Source: Pseudomonadota bacterium
Lineage (GTDB): Bacteria; Pseudomonadota; Alphaproteobacteria; Sphingomonadales; Sphingomonadaceae
Length of the DNA stretch: 13,471 bases
Reading direction: 5' to 3'
Assembly (NCBI GenBank): GCA_023387085.1
Contig: JAEWIL010000231.1
Coordinates: 1 to 13,471, forward strand
Positions 7,357 through 13,471 of this stretch are shown here, one piece after another (the first letter of the stretch is position 1; every line of letters begins with the position of its first letter). The translations under genes and the position numbers were made by a program. A model generated the notes under the pieces. The model ran no database searches. It was not told where the DNA came from and worked only from the letters and a program-made list of their open reading frames with translations.

Positions 7357-8322
7357 ATGAGTCGTGAGCATGTCGGGCATAAGGAAATCGCGCACTTCGC
7401 CGAGGAGCGGGTAAACCTGCCGAACGACAAGGCCCAAGCCTATCGCGCTCAGGCGCGGGGACTGCGCGAGAAGCTGAATTCCTATCTGGACGCGCATCCC
7501 GACTTCACGCTTCGCAAAATGATGCTGTCCGGCAGTCTGGCGAAGGGCACGGCTCTTCGCTCGCTGAACGATATCGACGTGGCCTGCTATATCAGTGGAG
7601 CAGAGGCGCCGCATTCCGTCAGCGAACTTCTCACCTATCTCGCCGAGCGATTGCGCAAGGCGTATCCGAACTTCGCGCCCGATCAGGTTACCCCCCAGAC
7701 TTATTCCGTGACGGTGTCATTCCGTGGTTCGGGACTGGACGTCGATGTGGTGCCGATTCTCTACGACGGGGATGCGCAATGGTATGGAAATCTGGTGAGC
7801 CAGGAAGACGGTTCCTTCCTGAAAACCAGCATTCCCCTTCATCTCGAATTCGCGGGCCAGCGCAAAAAGGCACAGGAGAAGCACTTCGCGCAGGTCGTCC
7901 GGCTGGTCAAATTCTGGGCGCGGCGGCAGAAGCAGGAGCGCGACGGTTTCCGCTTCAAGTCGTTCATGGTCGAGTTGATCTTGGCGAAGCTCTGTGATGA
8001 CGGGCTCGATCTCTCTGATTACCCTGAGGCGTTGCAACATTTCTTCACCTATGTCGCGACCAGTGGCCTCAAGGACCGGATCGCCTTTTCGGACTATTAT
8101 CCGCTGTCCAGCATCGGCGCTTTTTCCGAACCCATGCGGATCATCGACCCCGTGAACGCCGCGAACAACGTCTCCCGCCTCTATACTGCCGGCAACATGG
8201 ACGACATCGTCGATGCCGCGCTCGATGCCGGCGATGCGATTGACGCGGCGCTGGCTGCTCCGACCAAGCAACTGACCATCGGCTACTGGCAGAAGGTCTT
8301 TGGCTCCACCTTCCAGATCTGA
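7357..8322 (+). CDS. cdnC: CBASS CD-NTase, CdnC-like cyclic oligoadenylate synthase
   Basis: This 321-residue enzyme belongs to the cGAS/DncV-like nucleotidyltransferases. The nucleotide-binding motif is SGSLAKGTALRSLNDIDVAC (58-77) with G59-S60 and metal-binding D72 and D74. The third acid is most likely D130 in DVDVVPI. A helical second domain follows (KFWARRQKQ about 185-193, MVELILAKL about 204-212). Relatives in HORMA/TRIP13/NucC operons make cyclic tri-AMP when bound by a peptide-loaded HORMA protein. The catalytic pair falls at the numbering I recall for the E. coli MS115-1 enzyme CdnC, which supports clade C, but the clade was not tested by alignment. The ATG is fixed by ggagg at 7345-7349, seven bases upstream. 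Eight bases separate it from the HORMA gene. Confidence 0.88.
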   Translation: MSREHVGHKEIAHFAEERVNLPNDKAQAYRAQARGLREKLNSYLDAHPDFTLRKMMLSGSLAKGTALRSLNDIDVACYISGAEAPHSVSELLTYLAERLRKAYPNFAPDQVTPQTYSVTVSFRGSGLDVDVVPILYDGDAQWYGNLVSQEDGSFLKTSIPLHLEFAGQRKKAQEKHFAQVVRLVKFWARRQKQERDGFRFKSFMVELILAKLCDDGLDLSDYPEALQHFFTYVATSGLKDRIAFSDYYPLSSIGAFSEPMRIIDPVNAANNVSRLYTAGNMDDIVDAALDAGDAIDAALAAPTKQLTIGYWQKVFGSTFQI

Positions 8323-8330
8323 GGACGACG

Positions 8331-8843
8331 ATGTCTAGCTACAGCTACACCGAAAGCGCGACATTCACGATCACCTACGCGCGCCACATGGCGGCGAAGG
8401 TCGCGACCGATTTGAAGCGCATCCAGCGTTTCTACGGGGCGCCCCCCGATCAGGATATTGCTGACTATGAAGCGGAGGCCGTCGCGTTGATGAAGGCAGG
8501 TTATCTCCTGTCGGTTACCTACGGCTTCAAGCGCAACGGATACTGGATCGAACCGACTCTCAAATATATCGCACGAGACCTTGCTGGCGGAGCCGCCAAT
8601 GACGACGATCCCGGCAAAATCCGTCCCGGCAAGGATGTGTCCGGCGCGTCGTTTACCAGTTTCCTGTGCTACACAAATACCTACCTTGCGCTGTCACAGG
8701 CCGATCGCGATGCCTTCAAGCAGGGGCTTCCTTTTCAGCGCGGCACCGGCACCGAACCGCCCGTGAACGGCTATCTGTCGTCCGACCGGACCTATTCGGC
8801 GGGTGGGCGCTCGCTCGACCGTTCCAGCGTGAGGAGCTACTAA
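8331..8843 (+). CDS. cap7: Bacterial HORMA-domain protein, CBASS sensor/activator (Cap7)
   Basis: The 170-residue protein starts with an extended strand rich in Ser/Thr/Tyr, followed by the long helix of a HORMA fold (YARHMAAKVATDLKRIQRFYG, about 16-37). A hairpin (YLLSVTYGFKRNGYWIEPTLKYI, about 58-80) and a C-terminal safety-belt-like region (about 140-170, GYLSSDRTYSAGGRSLDRS) follow. In type III CBASS, HORMA closes around a target peptide, binds the CD-NTase and activates it. The call rests mainly on position between the CD-NTase and the TRIP13-like gene, plus size and the start of the fold; HORMA sequence conservation is low. A gagga site overlaps the preceding stop. The stop TAA shares a base with the next start (TAATG), indicating coupling. 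Only one HORMA gene is present, so this is a one-HORMA (type III-like) arrangement. Confidence 0.82.
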   Translation: MSSYSYTESATFTITYARHMAAKVATDLKRIQRFYGAPPDQDIADYEAEAVALMKAGYLLSVTYGFKRNGYWIEPTLKYIARDLAGGAANDDDPGKIRPGKDVSGASFTSFLCYTNTYLALSQADRDAFKQGLPFQRGTGTEPPVNGYLSSDRTYSAGGRSLDRSSVRSY

Positions 8844-9796
8844 TGCAGACCATGCCCGGCCTCGACGAACTTTTTGAGCGGCGCCAGAACTATCCCGACT
8901 TCGAGCCCCAAGAGCGATTGGCGCGACTCGTCGGCCTCGACGAGCAAAAATCGCGCCTCGCAAAAGTGCTCGGGTTGATGGTCAATCCGAGCGGCCTCGA
9001 AAAATGGGCGTCGCGCTTTCATGCGTCCGAGGCGCGCGCACTGCTCGATGTGGTACTGCGCCGGCCGCCGCTGGTTGTCCTCGCGGGCGATGTCGGCTCC
9101 GGCAAGACCGAACTCGCCGAGACCATTGGCGACGCCGTTGCCCGGCAGGAGGGCGTCGAACTCACACTCTTTCCGCTCAGCCTTGCCACGCGCGGTCAAG
9201 GCCGTGTGGGCGAAATGACTCAGTTACTGTCTGCCGCGTTCGAACATACGGTGCAGGCTGCGGCCCGCGTCAAGTCAGCCGGCAAGGGCAAGGGCGGCAT
9301 CATCCTGTTGGTCGACGAGGCCGACGCGCTCGCCCAGTCTCGCGAAGCGGCCCAGATGCATCACGAGGACCGGGCGGGCGTGAACGCGTTCATCCGCGGC
9401 ATCGACCGGTTGGCCAATCTCCGTCTTCCTGCGGCCGTGATTATGTGCACGAACCGGTTGAACGCACTCGACCCCGCTGTTCGCCGCCGGGCGGCCGATG
9501 TTCTGACATTCGCGCGCCCGAACGAAGAGCAGCGTCATCACATTCTCTCCCTCCGCCTTGGTCCTCTCGGCTTGACCAAGAAGCATTTGCAGAGCCTTGT
9601 CGCGGCAACTGGCGCGACGGAGAAACGACTTGGGTTCACATTCTCTGACCTGACGCAGCGGCTTCTGCCGGCGATCGCCCTCGACGCCTATCCGGACAAG
9701 CGGGTGGAAGGCGACCGCGCTGTGGAGATCGCGGTGGCCATGCAGCCGACCCCGGCCTTTCGCGACGAGGCAGCCGTGTCGCAGGCTGCCCGATGA
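8843..9796 (+). CDS. cap6: TRIP13/Pch2-like AAA+ ATPase, CBASS reset factor (Cap6)
   Basis: The 317-residue protein has one AAA+ domain. Walker A is GDVGSGKT (82-89), Walker B is IILLVDEAD (153-161, D158/E159), sensor 1 is MCTNR with N204, and arginine-finger candidates are R214-R216 in DPAVRRRA. The lid carries FTFSDL (about 265-270). TRIP13-type ATPases unfold the HORMA safety belt, converting closed HORMA to the inactive open form and switching signalling off. The start at 8843 is chosen because gaggag (8831-8836) lies six bases upstream and the ATG overlaps the HORMA stop; a longer in-frame extension back to 8666 runs inside the HORMA gene. An alternative ATG at 8852 would remove three residues. 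The stop overlaps nucC (ATGA at 9793-9796). Confidence 0.9.
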   Translation: MQTMPGLDELFERRQNYPDFEPQERLARLVGLDEQKSRLAKVLGLMVNPSGLEKWASRFHASEARALLDVVLRRPPLVVLAGDVGSGKTELAETIGDAVARQEGVELTLFPLSLATRGQGRVGEMTQLLSAAFEHTVQAAARVKSAGKGKGGIILLVDEADALAQSREAAQMHHEDRAGVNAFIRGIDRLANLRLPAAVIMCTNRLNALDPAVRRRAADVLTFARPNEEQRHHILSLRLGPLGLTKKHLQSLVAATGATEKRLGFTFSDLTQRLLPAIALDAYPDKRVEGDRAVEIAVAMQPTPAFRDEAAVSQAAR

Positions 9797-10530
9797 GCGG
9801 CTGGTCCATTCAAACGCTGCTCTCGGAGCTTCATGACGACATTCAGGAGCGGCTGGCGCGTGCGCGCAAGTCCTTCGGCCATCCGGGCACAAAAGGGGAT
9901 GCGAGCGAAAGCGTCTGGCTGGAGCTTCTCCAGACGTACCTTCCCAAACGCTACATGGTGGCATCGGCTCATGTCGTCGACAGCACCGGAGCATTCAGCG
10001 AGCAGATCGATGTCGTGGTCTTCGATCGCCAATATTCGCCCTTCATCTTCTCCTTCCAAGGCCAGACGGTCATTCCGGCCGAAAGCGTCTATGCCGTTTT
10101 CGAGGCCAAACAGTCGATCAATGCGGATCAGGTCGCCTATGCCCGGAAAAAGGTTGCGAGCGTGCGATCCCTGCACCGCACGAGCCTGCCGATACCGCAT
10201 GCGGGCGGCGTGTATCCTGCCAAACCGTTACAGCATATCATCGGCGGGCTTTTGACGCTGGAGAGCGACTGGAATCCGGGACTGGGAGATGCACTTAGCA
10301 AGGCGCTGACAGAAAATGGTGAGGCCGACCGTCTGGACCTGGGATGCGTGGCTGCGCACGGCATATTCTCATGTTCGGAAGAGGGCTGCGATACCCTTAT
10401 GCCGATGGCTAAGCCGGCTACAGCATTCCTGTTCGAGTTGATCGCTCGATTACAGGAAATGGCGACGGTGCCGATGATCGACATTCGCGCATACGCTGAA
10501 TGGCTGAATGTGGATATCGAACCCCAATGA
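9793..10530 (+). CDS. nucC: NucC, cyclic tri-AMP-activated DNA endonuclease (CBASS effector)
   Basis: The 245-residue protein is the effector of the system. The PD-(D/E)xK nuclease core is intact: D73 in QIDVVVFDRQ, and E104 and K106 in VFEAKQS. These are the positions of the catalytic residues in characterised E. coli NucC. R53 (PKRY), Y81 (DRQYSPF) and T225 (ATVPMID) fall where I recall the cyclic-nucleotide pocket residues to be. NucC trimers bind cyclic tri-AMP, pair into hexamers and cut double-stranded DNA without strong sequence preference, killing the infected cell. It overlaps the ATPase gene by four bases and completes the canonical order CD-NTase, HORMA, TRIP13, NucC. Nothing suggests inactivation. 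Confidence 0.92.
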   Translation: MSGWSIQTLLSELHDDIQERLARARKSFGHPGTKGDASESVWLELLQTYLPKRYMVASAHVVDSTGAFSEQIDVVVFDRQYSPFIFSFQGQTVIPAESVYAVFEAKQSINADQVAYARKKVASVRSLHRTSLPIPHAGGVYPAKPLQHIIGGLLTLESDWNPGLGDALSKALTENGEADRLDLGCVAAHGIFSCSEEGCDTLMPMAKPATAFLFELIARLQEMATVPMIDIRAYAEWLNVDIEPQ

Positions 10531-10544
10531 ATGGGAAGATGTAG

Positions 10545-10949
10545 ATGGTCGATTTTGAACGTATGAACGAGTTGCAAAACACAATGCACGATATCGCTAG
10601 ACGAGAGGCGCGCCAGCGGCGAACAGTTGCTGAGGCTGCTGAACGCCAGCTAACTCAGGCCTCCGACGCAGTGAATGACATTGTGGCGGAAATAGAATTC
10701 TTTGAAAGCAGTCTTGATCCCAACGAGGAGGCTCGCTTGGTGATCATTGGCGGTCCGGTTGGGGCAGCTATTTTCCCGACAGCGATGTCATCGCTCGGAA
10801 TAGATCGGCTCCGATTTGAAGGAACTGACAATGAGGGGAATCGCGTGTCCGTGATGCAGCATATTTCGCAGCTGAATATCATGTTGAGAGCAGTGAATGT
10901 TGGCAAGGAGGAAGCGCGCAGGATCGGATTCCATATAGACGCCACCTAA
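10545..10949 (+). CDS. Unrecognised 134-aa protein immediately downstream of nucC
   Basis: I do not recognise the family. The first 57 or so residues are charged and helix-forming, with a likely coiled coil (MHDIARREARQRRTV onward, then QASDAVNDIVAEIEFFESSL). The second half looks alpha/beta: a hydrophobic, glycine-rich strand-turn RLVIIGGPVGAAIF (64-77), a strand RLRFEG (88-93), a helix with VMQHISQLNIMLRAV (103-117) and a final KEEARRIGFHID. No signal peptide or membrane helix is evident. The gene begins 14 bp after the nucC stop on the same strand, with a modest gggaag site (10533-10538), so it is likely transcribed with CBASS. Its base composition looks less GC-rich than the CBASS genes, hinting at a different origin. 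It could be an accessory CBASS protein or the remaining edge gene of an older cargo module. Confidence 0.7.
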   Translation: MVDFERMNELQNTMHDIARREARQRRTVAEAAERQLTQASDAVNDIVAEIEFFESSLDPNEEARLVIIGGPVGAAIFPTAMSSLGIDRLRFEGTDNEGNRVSVMQHISQLNIMLRAVNVGKEEARRIGFHIDAT

Positions 10950-10982
10950 GTTCCGAATGATCAAGCGCTAGCCCTGTTCACG

Positions 10983-11430
10983 CTATTTGTGTTTCCGAGT
11001 ACGACGAACCGCCTTTTGCTTCCACGCGATAAGGCATTCGTCCGAGAGCGATGATAGGGCTCGGTCGTTGATATCACATTCCCAAATAACTTTAACGTCC
11101 CAACCATCAGCGCGAAGTGCGGCCTCATTTCGCTCGTCGCGGGCTCGATTACCCTCCAGCTTGTGTTGCCAAAAATCGATCCGGGACTTGGGCATGCGCG
11201 CAAGTCTACAGCTCGGGTCGGGATGACGATGCCAAAAGCAGCCATGCACGAAGATCGCGATCCTGCGCGATGGGGGGAGAGTATCCCAGGTCCTTGACGT
11301 GCAATCGATAGCGCAAACCGGCAGCATGCAGCGCGCGGCGCACCCGCATTTCGGGCTTCGTATCGCGCCACTTAATTTTCGCCATCTGCGCACTACGCGC
11401 TGGGTCGACTTCAGTCGTCGGCTTCCTCAT
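10983..11430 (-). pseudogene. vsr: vsr pseudogene (very short patch repair endonuclease), catalytic segment deleted and frameshifted
   Basis: Vsr nicks next to T:G mismatches left by deamination of methylated cytosine. Two frames together make one Vsr. The N-terminal part (about 11430-11286) reads MRKPTTEVDP, KIKWRDTKPEMRVRRALH and LRYRLHVKDL. The C-terminal part (about 11283-10983) reads LPPSRRIAIFVHGCFWH, then FWQHKLEGNRARDERN and VKVIWECDI. In intact relatives, KDL is followed by PGxPDIV and then LP. Only 7 nt remain here between KDL and LP where about 21 are expected, so roughly 14 nt are missing. That removes the catalytic Asp of the PD motif and shifts the frame. The start at 11430 has a gaggga site seven bases upstream on the minus strand. 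A sequencing error is unlikely to delete 14 bases exactly at the active site, but this deserves a read check. Confidence 0.85.
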
Positions 11431-11617
11431 CGGGCGGTCCCTCGACATCACCAAGCGGCGAAACTTCGGGAACGTCCAAATTGCCATCTTGTTGCCGGAA
11501 CGCCGCGATCATTTCCTCGATCAATGCGGATAGTCTGAACGAGGCGGAACGCGATCTAGCCGTCCCGTCCCATGCGCCATCCCTCCGAAAATCCGCGGCA
11601 CTTTGCCGCGGATTGAT
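11411..11617 (-). other. Open frame without a good start, possibly the 3' end of a lost gene upstream of vsr
   Basis: On the minus strand, a frame bounded by TGA at 11620-11618 and TGA at 11413-11411 reads ADFRRDGAWDGTARSRS, SFRLSALIEEMIAAFRQQ and an acidic tail ending EGPPDEEADD. It overlaps the vsr start by 20 bases, the kind of overlap seen between consecutive operon genes. There is no initiator codon near its beginning; the only ATG would give about 33 residues. I read it tentatively as the remaining end of a gene that preceded vsr, perhaps part of a restriction-modification module. Chance is a real alternative. Confidence 0.3.
11590..11614 (-). terminator. Perfect 11-bp hairpin, possible terminator
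   Basis: The arms aatccgcggca (11590-11600) and tgccgcggatt (11604-11614) are perfectly complementary around a 3-nt loop. Read on the minus strand, the stem ends in ATT and continues TTCGG, giving a short T-run; read on the plus strand no T-run follows. It lies between the broken transposase and the vsr remnant, so it could end minus-strand transcription from the insertion sequence. It could equally be a palindromic repeat of another kind. Confidence 0.35.
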
Positions 11618-11659
11618 TCACCCTATCAAGGTCTCGAATCGTCATCCGATGTGATAAGA

Positions 11660-12092
11660 TCATCCAGCATCTTGCCCTAAGGTACGAAGCTTAGTGTTCA
11701 TACCGCCCTTCGCGCGGCTGATCCGCCCTTTTACCGCAAGGCTCGATGCCGTGCGGTGAGCCCTCAAATAGGTCGCGTCGATCATCATCGTGTTGCGCCC
11801 TGACGCCATGCAGTGTCCCAAGCTCTCCATCATGCGAACGAAGCTGCCATTATCGCTCCACCGCTTCTAGCGAAGATGGGGCGTCTTTGCCGGGCCATGC
11901 TCCCTCGGCGCATAGCGCCACCGCAACCCATTGCGGTTCACGAGATAATGCCAGTAACACCCGCCGGTCGTCGACGCGCTTGCGGTCATGGCTCTACGGA
12001 AAACAGGGCTGAACACGCGCCATCCGCTCGTCCGTCAGCCAGATAGATCCCTCAAACTCAGGCTCATTCGTGGCCGCCTGAATAACAGCCAT
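11660..12092 (-). mobile_element. Degenerate IS5-family transposase remnant (N-terminal part)
   Basis: Reading the minus strand from the ATG at 12092 gives MAVIQAATNEPEFEG, then IWLTDERMARVQPCF. After one frame change come HDRKRVDDRRVLLALS, NGLRWRYAPREHGPAKT, an in-frame stop, KRWSDNGSFVRMMES, GRNTMMIDATYLRAHRTASSLAVKG and AKGGMNTKL, with a stop at 11662-11660. These are the hallmarks of the first half of IS5-family transposases, including the MIDAT catalytic-region strand. At least two frameshifts and one nonsense codon are present, and the second half is missing, so the element cannot be autonomous. A cctgaccctaa sequence just outside the start (about 12107-12117) may be the surviving terminal repeat; the other end is not visible. 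Confidence 0.8.
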
Positions 12093-12237
12093 TTCCGCTA
12101 ATCGGACCTGACCCTAAGTTTGCGTCAGAGTAATTGCCAGATTTGAAACGAACCAACACAGAAATTATTGCCTAGAAGTAATAAATAGTTCAGGCTCGGT
12201 CGCGTGACCAGGGCGGCGCGAAAAAAGTGGGGGATAA

Positions 12238-13471
12238 ATGGGCAAGCTTAGCCCCGCGATAGGTGCGTTCGTATATCTCATTGCGATAGCACCCCCAGCG
12301 GCATCATCAGAGTCGACGATCTATACCTATGATGCGCTTGGACGGTTGGTGACGGTCACAGTCTCGGGCGGCCCCAATGATGGGCGCCAAGCCTCAACGA
12401 CATTCGATTCAGGTGACAATCGGACTAATTATTCGATGGGCGGGACGGCGCCAACAGCGAGCTTCTCGGTCGCCGACGCCTCGGTAACCGAAGGAGGAAC
12501 CGTCACCGTCACAGTCACGCGAGCAGGTGTCGCAACTGGGGCTGCGGCGGTCAGCTACGCGACATCAAATGGCTCCGCATCCGCTCCGGGTGACTACACG
12601 TCGACATCGGGAACGCTGACCTTCGCCGCCGGGGAGACAAGCAAGTCAATCTCTATAGCGACCACAAATGACAGCGTTTATGAGGGCATCGAAACGTTCG
12701 GTGTTGTGCTGTCGAGTCCGTCGCCCGGAACCTCAATTTCCAATGGCAACGCGACCGTGACAATATTGGACAATGAGGTCGTCGCGGAACTGGCGATTTC
12801 GAACACGACCATCATTGAGGGAGGGACGGCGGCTCTGACCGTTACGCGCTCGGGCCTCACGACATCGGCGGTCGGCGTCAGCTATGCCACATTGGCCGGA
12901 ACGGCGACAGCGCCAGCAGATTTCGCCGCCGCGTCAGGAACATTGAGTTTTTTGGCTGGCGAGACTTCGAAGGCGATCAATTTCACAACAGTCAATGATA
13001 CGCTCTATGAAGGCACGGAAGCATTCAGCGTTGCGCTTTCGGCGGCGACAGGCGGCGCGGTCATTACGAGCGGGACTGGGGCTGTTACGGTTACTGACAA
13101 TGACAATGCGCCGAGTTTTGCAATCTCGAACGCCAGCGCAGCCGAAGGCGGAACGATCGCCCTGACGGTTACGAAGTCGGGCGCTTCAGCGAACAGCCTG
13201 TCCGTCAATTATGGAACCGCGAACGGTAGCGCGAACGCGCCCGGTGATTATGGCGCGGCGTCGGGCACCTTGACCTTCCTGCCTGCGGATACGTCAAAGA
13301 CAATCAGCGTATCGACAGTCAATGATAGTATTTACGAAACGAACGAAAGCTTTTCTGTCCATCTTTCGGGCGCGTCAGGGGGAGCTACCATTTCCGATCC
13401 GACGGGGGTTGGTACGATCAATGACAATGACTCGAAGCCGACGTTGTCGATGGCGAACACATCGGTGATGG
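12238..13471 (+). CDS. Secreted Calx-beta repeat protein with an N-terminal YD-like repeat, 3' end outside window
   Basis: The first 411 residues are visible and the frame is open to the right edge. A short signal peptide is likely: one Lys at position 3, a hydrophobic core (about 7-18) and PPAASSES near residue 22-26 as a cleavage region. Residues 28-66 (YTYDALGRLVTVT ... DNRTNY) resemble one YD repeat of RHS-type proteins. From residue 74 on, Calx-beta domains follow, each with a VTEGGT-like start, APGDYTS-like centre, SGTLTF and ETSKSI strands, YEG-E-F and a closing TDNDN. Such calcium-binding beta-sandwiches are common in large surface or exported proteins; adhesion is only a guess. The ATG at 12238 follows ggggga (12229-12234) at a short three-base spacing. 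The 120 bp upstream shows only a weak promoter candidate (TTGAAA at 12143-12148, TATTGC 17 bp later). Confidence 0.85.
   Translation, partial: MGKLSPAIGAFVYLIAIAPPAASSESTIYTYDALGRLVTVTVSGGPNDGRQASTTFDSGDNRTNYSMGGTAPTASFSVADASVTEGGTVTVTVTRAGVATGAAAVSYATSNGSASAPGDYTSTSGTLTFAAGETSKSISIATTNDSVYEGIETFGVVLSSPSPGTSISNGNATVTILDNEVVAELAISNTTIIEGGTAALTVTRSGLTTSAVGVSYATLAGTATAPADFAAASGTLSFLAGETSKAINFTTVNDTLYEGTEAFSVALSAATGGAVITSGTGAVTVTDNDNAPSFAISNASAAEGGTIALTVTKSGASANSLSVNYGTANGSANAPGDYGAASGTLTFLPADTSKTISVSTVNDSIYETNESFSVHLSGASGGATISDPTGVGTINDNDSKPTLSMANTSVM
12457..13437 (+). repeat. Three full Calx-beta repeat units of exactly 109 codons
   Basis: Units span residues 74-182, 183-291 and 292-400 of the protein, and a fourth begins at 401. 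The closing DN(E/D) motif falls at residues 178, 287 and 396, so the spacing is exactly 109 residues (327 bp) each time. The starts also align (ASFSVAD, AELAISN, PSFAISN, PTLSMAN). The nucleotide sequences have diverged visibly, so these are old protein-level repeats and not recent tandem copies. Confidence 0.8.

Noticed and set aside
8666..8842. A 59-codon N-terminal extension of the TRIP13-like ATPase.
   Set aside because: The extension lies inside the HORMA gene in another frame, while the ATG at 8843 has a good ribosome site and the stop-start overlap typical of this operon.
11255..11300. Programmed frameshifting as an explanation for the split vsr.
   Set aside because: There is a CCCCCC run at the break, but shifting frame there would not restore the missing PGxPD segment, so the product would still lack its catalytic Asp. 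Deletion is the simpler reading.
11746..12046. Two overlapping plus-strand open frames of 77-88 codons.
   Set aside because: They are antisense to the IS5-family transposase remnant and have low-complexity Ser/Arg-rich translations.
12457..13437. A tandem DNA repeat or CRISPR-like array in the right-hand region.
   Set aside because: The periodicity (327 bp) is at protein level in Calx-beta domains. Nucleotide copies differ widely, and there are no short identical repeats with unique spacers.

Overview
The window looks like part of a mobile genetic island of a GC-rich alphaproteobacterium. A sphingomonad (Sphingomonas/Sphingobium-type) is my best guess. This rests on codon bias, the style of the MobF relaxase and coupling-protein pair, and the neighbouring FecI-like sigma factor; no RNA marker gene is present to confirm it.

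Region by region: (1) 2-4116 is conjugation backbone, with the 3' part of a TraD-type coupling ATPase overlapping a MobF relaxase-helicase. (2) 4157-6321, same strand, holds a nucleotidyltransferase-HEPN fusion, a 220-bp gap with a nested 112-bp dyad and a good promoter, a second nucleotidyltransferase with altered catalytic residues, and an overlapping ECF sigma factor. (3) 6345-10530 is a complete regulated type III CBASS anti-phage system. A divergent CapW-like WYL repressor faces a shared promoter whose -35/-10 spacer is a 17-bp inverted repeat. The operon that follows encodes a CD-NTase (CdnC-like), a HORMA protein (Cap7), a TRIP13-like AAA+ ATPase (Cap6) and the NucC nuclease. (4) 10545-10949 is an unrecognised 134-aa gene 14 bp after nucC. 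(5) 10983-12092 is a decay zone on the minus strand: a vsr pseudogene with its catalytic segment deleted, a possible gene-end remnant, a strong hairpin and a broken IS5-family transposase. (6) 12238 to the right edge is the start of a secreted protein with one YD-like repeat followed by exact 109-residue Calx-beta repeats.

How the genes work together: in CBASS, phage-derived or other protein signals are thought to be sensed by HORMA, which activates the CD-NTase. The cyclic tri-adenylate made switches on NucC, which destroys cellular DNA, while the TRIP13-like ATPase resets HORMA. CapW probably keeps the operon quiet through the operator at 7257-7273. CBASS itself is a known system. The least explained items are the 134-aa gene after nucC, the tandem nucleotidyltransferases coupled to a sigma factor, and the structured 5084-5195 element. 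All assignments come from reading motifs and neighbourhood by eye; no database search was possible.
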